Source: an uncultured Faecalibacterium sp. (GTDB lineage: Bacteria; Bacillota; Clostridia; Oscillospirales; Ruminococcaceae). Taken from it: a stretch of DNA of 9,041 bases. The number at the start of each line of letters is the position of its first letter. Position 1 is the stretch's first letter. A program made the position numbers and the translations under genes. The stretch lies in the NCBI GenBank assembly GCA_934525325.1, contig CAKSZE010000064.1, positions 1-9,041 on the forward strand, written 5' to 3'. Below, piece by piece: positions 5,766-9,041 of the stretch. The notes under the pieces are model-generated. The model worked only from the letters and a program-made list of their open reading frames with translations. It made no database searches and was not told where the DNA came from.

Positions 5766-7052
5766 ATGGAAAAGAAACCGTTTCTGACCGAGGCGATGGC
5801 ACAGCAGATCATCGAGGATGTGCCCACGCCGTTCCACATCTACGACGAAAAGGGCATCCGGGAGAATGTCCGCCGCATCAACAAGGCCTTCAGCTGGAAC
5901 AAGGGCTTCAAGGAGTATTTTGCGGTCAAGGCACTGCCCAACCCCGTTATCCTGCAGATCCTCAAGGAGGAGGGCTGCGGTGTGGACTGCTCCTCCTTGA
6001 CCGAACTGATGCTCAGCGAGGCCTGCGGCTTTACCGGCCACGACATCATGTTCTCCTCCAACCAGACCCCTGTGGAGGATATGCAGAAGGCCTACGAGCT
6101 GGGCGCCTACATCAATCTGGACGACGCCACTATGGTGGAGTTTCTGGAGCGGGTGGCCGGTGTGCCGCAGGAGATCTTCTGCCGCTATAACCCCGGCGGG
6201 ACCTTCCAGCTGGGCGAGAGCGAAGAGGGCTTTCAGGTCATGGACAAGCCCGGCGATGCCAAGTACGGCATGACCGAGCAGCAGATGATCGACAGCTACA
6301 AAAAACTGATGCAGAAGGGCGCAAAGCAGTTCGGCATCCATGCGTTCCTTGCCTCCAACACCATCTCGGACGCCTACTACCCGGAGCTGGCAGCCATCCT
6401 GTTCCGGTTGGCTGTCCGGGTGCAGCAGGCTACCGGTGCCCATATCAGCTACATCAACCTGTCCGGCGGCGTGGGCATCCCGTACCGCCCGGAGCAGACC
6501 GAGAACGACATCATGGCCATCGGCGAGGGTGTGCGCCAGAAGTTTGAGGAGATCCTTGTGCCCGCCGGTATGGGCGATGTAGCTATCTTCAGCGAGATGG
6601 GCCGCTTTACCACCGGCCCCTACGGTGCACTGGTGTCCACCGTCATCCACGAAAAGCACATCTATAAGGAGTACATCGGTCTGGACGCCTGCGCCGCAAA
6701 CCTGATGCGTCCCGCCATGTACGGTGCTTACCATCACATTACGGTGCTGGGCAAGGAGAACGAGCCCTGCGACCACAAGTACGACGTGGTGGGCGGCCTG
6801 TGCGAGAACAACGACAAGTTTGCCATCGACCGGATGCTGCCCAAGATCGATATCGGGGATATCCTTTACATCCACGATACCGGTGCTCACGGCTCCGCTA
6901 TGGGCTACAACTACAACGGCAAGCTGCACTGCGCCGAGGTGCTGCTGTGCGAGGACGGCTCTCACCGGCTGATCCGCCGCGCCCAGACCCCCCGCGATTA
7001 CTTTGCAACGCTGGACTTCCTGCCCTTTATGAAGCCCCTGTTTGAGGACTGA
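5766..7052 (+). CDS. PLP-dependent decarboxylase, diaminopimelate decarboxylase-like (divergent LysA)
   Basis: A 428-residue fold-III (alanine racemase-type barrel) PLP decarboxylase, of the family that includes LysA, which turns meso-diaminopimelate into lysine in the cytosol. Features: PLP lysine Lys55 in FAVKA (52-56), AKYG (165-168) matching the family SKFG, glycine loop GGVGIPY (234-240) for phosphate binding, EMGR (277-280) where EPGR is usual, and LCENND (345-350) with Cys346, the cross-subunit catalytic cysteine. The C-terminal GAHGSAMGYNYNG (373-385) matches GAY-x-MSS-x-YN. The usual HIGSQ is HAFLASN (192-198). These changes put it in a divergent branch, so another diamino acid substrate is possible, though the length and motif order favour LysA. 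The ATG is preceded by AGAGGGA (5752-5758). A small membrane protein gene follows after 36 bases with no terminator, so the two are probably co-transcribed. Confidence 0.8.
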   Translation: MEKKPFLTEAMAQQIIEDVPTPFHIYDEKGIRENVRRINKAFSWNKGFKEYFAVKALPNPVILQILKEEGCGVDCSSLTELMLSEACGFTGHDIMFSSNQTPVEDMQKAYELGAYINLDDATMVEFLERVAGVPQEIFCRYNPGGTFQLGESEEGFQVMDKPGDAKYGMTEQQMIDSYKKLMQKGAKQFGIHAFLASNTISDAYYPELAAILFRLAVRVQQATGAHISYINLSGGVGIPYRPEQTENDIMAIGEGVRQKFEEILVPAGMGDVAIFSEMGRFTTGPYGALVSTVIHEKHIYKEYIGLDACAANLMRPAMYGAYHHITVLGKENEPCDHKYDVVGGLCENNDKFAIDRMLPKIDIGDILYIHDTGAHGSAMGYNYNGKLHCAEVLLCEDGSHRLIRRAQTPRDYFATLDFLPFMKPLFED

Positions 7053-7088
7053 TCCGATTTTTGCATCCTGATAAAAGAGGTATAACTC

Positions 7089-7487
7089 ATGTTTTTTGGC
7101 TTTCAGCTTACCCTTGGCCTGATGATGGCCTTTTACGGTTTTTCGGTGATGAAAAATCCCCGCGTGTGGGGCGATCAGGGACGCAGGGCGGTCAAGGCCG
7201 AAAACTTTGAGGAGTACTGCCGCCAGAACGGCCAGTTCTTTTTAAAGGCAGGCTGCGTTGTGGCGGTGATCGGCGCACTGGATGCCCTGATCACGCTGGA
7301 TGCCCTGCTGTACGCGCTGCTGTACATTTTTGGTCTGGCGTTTGCCTTCTACCCCCTTACCCGCTGGTGCAAGCAGAACGAGGGCTTTTCCTGGCCGTGG
7401 CCCCACGTCCAGAGCGAGAAAAAGCGCATCAAGGAACTGCGCCGCGAACAGCAGGCACAGGAGAACGAGGAAAAAGGGGAGAAGTGA
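7089..7487 (+). CDS. Small membrane protein of unknown function
   Basis: I do not recognise this 132-residue protein. It has an N-terminal hydrophobic segment (about 2-20), then a soluble loop with PRVWGDQGRRAVKAENFEEY (24-43), two close hydrophobic segments (about 50-68 and 70-90), a Trp-rich patch SWPWPH (101-106), and a highly charged Lys/Glu/Gln-rich tail (about 109-132) that may be helical or coiled. Its start has AAAGAGG (7074-7080) eight bases upstream. The clear ribosome site, good codon texture and position between the decarboxylase (36-base gap) and a strong terminator support a real gene, likely in the decarboxylase transcript. A transport or anchoring role linked to that enzyme is only a guess. 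Confidence 0.8.
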   Translation: MFFGFQLTLGLMMAFYGFSVMKNPRVWGDQGRRAVKAENFEEYCRQNGQFFLKAGCVVAVIGALDALITLDALLYALLYIFGLAFAFYPLTRWCKQNEGFSWPWPHVQSEKKRIKELRREQQAQENEEKGEK

Positions 7488-7516
7488 TCCCCCGGATATA
7501 GCATAGATCGCAAAAG

Positions 7517-7551
7517 AACAGCTCCCGGTCACGACGTGACCGGGAGCTGTT
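7517..7551. terminator. Bidirectional intrinsic terminator
   Basis: AACAGCTCCCGGTCA (7517-7531) and TGACCGGGAGCTGTT (7537-7551) are perfect reverse complements around a 5-base loop, giving a 15-bp stem (16 with the C-G closing the loop). On the plus strand the stem runs into TTTTAG, and on the minus strand into TTCTTTTG. It sits between convergent genes, 29 bases past the small membrane protein and 30 past the SPFH gene, and should end both transcripts. Confidence 0.95.
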
Positions 7552-7581
7552 TTAGTTTACTGTTTGCGGAGAAACGGGCGC

Positions 7582-8487
7582 TTACTCGGCGTCCTTCGGG
7601 TCGGTCATCAGCTCCTTGATGCTGGGCACAACGCCGCCCAGATTCTGCAGCTCAGAGGGGATGATGATCTTGGTGGCCTTGCCGTTGGCAACCTTGGCCA
7701 GTGCTTCAAGGCTGCGGATAGCCAGCACCTTGTCGCTGGGCATGGCCTCGTTCAGCAGACGGATGGCATCGGCGTTGGCCTTCTGCACAGCCAGAATGGC
7801 CTGTGCCTCGCCCTCGGCCTCCAGAATGCGCTGCTGCTTCACGGCATCGGCGCGCAGGATGGCGGCTTCCTTTTCGCCCTCGGCGGCGGTGATGGCAGCC
7901 TGCTTTTCACCGTCTGCCTTCAGGATGACGGCGCGCTTCTCGCGCTCAGCCTTCATCTGCTTTTCCATGGCTTCCTGAATTTCCCGCGGCGGGATGATGT
8001 TCTTCACCTCCACGCGGTTCACCTTGATGCCCCACTTGTCGGTGGCTTCGTCAAGGATGGCGGTGATCTTGCCGTTGATGACATCGCGGCTGGTCAGGGT
8101 GTGATCCAGCTCCATCTCACCAATGATGTTGCGCAGGGTGGTGGCAGAAAGACTTTCGATGGCGGCAATGGGCTGGTTGACACCGTAGGTGTACAGCTTT
8201 GCGTCCATGACCTGAAAGAACACCACCGTGTCGATCTGCATGGTCACGTTATCGCGGGTGATCACGGGCTGAGGGGGAAAGTCTGCCACCTGCTCCTTCA
8301 GGCTTACCTTTTTGGCAATGCGCTCAATAAAGGGGATCTTGACGTGCAGGCCGGCAGTCCATGTATCGGAGTAGCTGCCCAGCCGCTCAATGACATACAC
8401 CTTGGACTGTGGTACGATGACGATGTTGGAAACAATGACCAGCACCAGAACAAAAACAAGCGCAAGGATGACAAAAAACAGAACCAT
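7582..8487 (-). CDS. Stomatin-like SPFH/Band 7 membrane protein (QmcA/YbbK type)
   Basis: A 301-residue SPFH (stomatin/prohibitin/flotillin/HflK) protein. Such proteins form large ring or cage oligomers in membranes, organise microdomains and modulate membrane proteases or channels. One N-terminal membrane anchor (about 3-25) is followed by VPQSKVYVIERLG (25-37), the Band 7 domain to about 170 with WGIKVNRVEVKNIIPP (152-167), characteristic of stomatins. A long Ala/Glu/Lys helix (about 170-245) is a predicted coiled coil with repeated GEKQAA/GEKEAA units, and the C-terminal tail ends in DPKDAE. Start: AAGGAGAT (8493-8500) gives a good ribosome site that nearly abuts the nfeD stop, 15 bases between genes, so translation is probably coupled. 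The NfeD neighbour places it in the stomatin branch rather than the HflK/HflC one. It shares the 7517-7551 terminator. Confidence 0.95.
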   Translation of the reverse strand: MVLFFVILALVFVLVLVIVSNIVIVPQSKVYVIERLGSYSDTWTAGLHVKIPFIERIAKKVSLKEQVADFPPQPVITRDNVTMQIDTVVFFQVMDAKLYTYGVNQPIAAIESLSATTLRNIIGEMELDHTLTSRDVINGKITAILDEATDKWGIKVNRVEVKNIIPPREIQEAMEKQMKAEREKRAVILKADGEKQAAITAAEGEKEAAILRADAVKQQRILEAEGEAQAILAVQKANADAIRLLNEAMPSDKVLAIRSLEALAKVANGKATKIIIPSELQNLGGVVPSIKELMTDPKDAE

Positions 8488-8502
8488 AATACATCTCCTT
8501 TG

Positions 8503-8964
8503 TCAGGTGGTTGTGTGGGGGTTACGGCTTTCGGTCAGAACAGGCTCTACGATGAGCAGGGTGCTGTGGATCTCGGTAACGCGGCAAAGCGCACCGGGTG
8601 CAAGGGTATCGCCGGGGGTGGCGCAGCGGGCGTTCCAGTCCACGCCGTCCAGCCGCACCCGGCCGGGGAGCTCGGCGGTGACAGGGGAAAGCACGATGGC
8701 CTCCCGTCCCAGATTGCGGTCGCCGTTGGTGGCGGTATGCTTGAGCCGCAGCTTTGCCGCCAGCGGGCGGAAGGCTGCAAGGCACAGGATGCTTACCACC
8801 AGAAAGACCACAGCCTGCACCCGGAACGACCCGGTGAACACGCAGCACAGCAAAGCGGCGGCGGAACCGATGGCAAACCAGATGGAGGTCATATTAAAAG
8901 TGCTGGCCTCCAGTGCCAGAAAGCCCACGGCTGCAGCCAGCCAGAGAATGGGGGAGATCTGCAT
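8503..8964 (-). CDS. NfeD-like membrane protein (short form), partner of SPFH protein
   Basis: A 153-residue NfeD-family protein of the short type lacking the ClpP-like protease domain. Three hydrophobic segments (about 5-20, 28-45 and 50-66) are followed by a soluble beta-rich OB-fold domain (about 82-142) with GREAIVLSPV (86-95), GRVRLDGVDWNARC (101-114) and a closing VTEIHSTLLIVEP (129-141). In the family, NfeD and stomatin genes are almost always adjacent and the proteins are thought to interact in the membrane. This pair follows that pattern, with nfeD first in the operon. Start: ACCTCCTT on the plus strand (8973-8980) gives AAGGAGGT eight bases before the ATG. The gene is complete and the promoter lies 25 bases upstream. 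Confidence 0.93.
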   Translation of the reverse strand: MQISPILWLAAAVGFLALEASTFNMTSIWFAIGSAAALLCCVFTGSFRVQAVVFLVVSILCLAAFRPLAAKLRLKHTATNGDRNLGREAIVLSPVTAELPGRVRLDGVDWNARCATPGDTLAPGALCRVTEIHSTLLIVEPVLTESRNPHTTT

Positions 8965-8988
8965 GGTATGTTACCTCCTTATGCTGCT

Positions 8989-9019
8989 ATTATACGGCAT
9001 CCCCTTGGGGGAAGGTCAA
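8989..9019 (-). promoter_or_regulatory. Predicted promoter of the nfeD-SPFH operon
   Basis: On the minus strand, TTGACC (9019-9014) is a good -35 and TATAAT (8994-8989) a perfect -10, but the spacer is 19 bp rather than 17. Transcription would start near 8982, leaving a leader of about 18 bases that is mostly the ribosome site. A CCCTTG-N9-CAAGGG dyad (9002-9007 and 9017-9022) overlaps the -35. The long spacer plus dyad is the pattern of activator-dependent promoters. Confidence 0.65.
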
Positions 9020-9041
9020 GGGCTTTTTACTGGAACGTTGC

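Noticed and set aside
4872..6965. A 697-codon open frame on the minus strand across the dehydratase and decarboxylase genes
   Set aside because: It is antisense to two well-supported genes, its His/Val/Leu-rich, low-complexity translation matches no family, and it spans their intergenic gap. GC-rich codon bias removes stop codons on the opposite strand.

Overview
The window looks like chromosomal DNA from a GC-rich, low-oxygen Firmicute. A gut Oscillospiraceae/Ruminococcaceae member such as Faecalibacterium fits best. This is an inference from strong AGGAGG-type ribosome binding sites, Gram-positive style -35/-10 boxes, a SpoVB/MurJ-like flippase, a clostridial-type Mrp protein with an N-terminal cysteine cluster, and GTG starts in a Leu/Ala/Gly-rich, CTG-rich coding style. 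I saw no rRNA, tRNA, CRISPR array, insertion sequence or phage gene. All seven real genes appear intact.

Layout: Positions 1-165 carry no gene. On the minus strand come an exported alpha/beta hydrolase (166-900) and, upstream of it, an Mrp/ApbC-type iron-sulfur carrier ATPase (1028-1858). A strong intrinsic terminator (983-1016) separates them, and the hydrolase has its own promoter containing a perfect 11-bp dyad. The mrp promoter (1956-1984) lies in the 208-bp divergent gap before the plus-strand genes. These are a MOP-superfamily lipid-linked glycan flippase (2067-3632), a membrane-bound WbpM/PglF/CapD-type UDP-sugar 4,6-dehydratase (3783-5681) with its own near-consensus promoter and structured leader, a divergent diaminopimelate-decarboxylase-like enzyme (5766-7052), and a small unidentified membrane protein (7089-7487). 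A 15-bp-stem bidirectional terminator (7517-7551) ends this run and also serves the convergent minus-strand pair: a stomatin-like SPFH protein (7582-8487) and its NfeD partner (8503-8964), transcribed from a promoter near the right edge.

How the genes fit together: the flippase and the dehydratase both point to surface glycan or envelope assembly, but no glycosyltransferase, aminotransferase or acetyltransferase is nearby. The decarboxylase would make lysine, or a related amine. The NfeD-SPFH pair is a known membrane-microdomain module. Mrp loads or transfers Fe-S clusters.

I found no clear new multi-gene system. The least ordinary signals are regulatory: a strong Shine-Dalgarno sequence about 45 nt from the mrp start that a hairpin could bring into place, dyads embedded in three promoters, and similarly built leaders in front of the dehydratase and the decarboxylase. 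Divergent active-site motifs in the decarboxylase also stand out.
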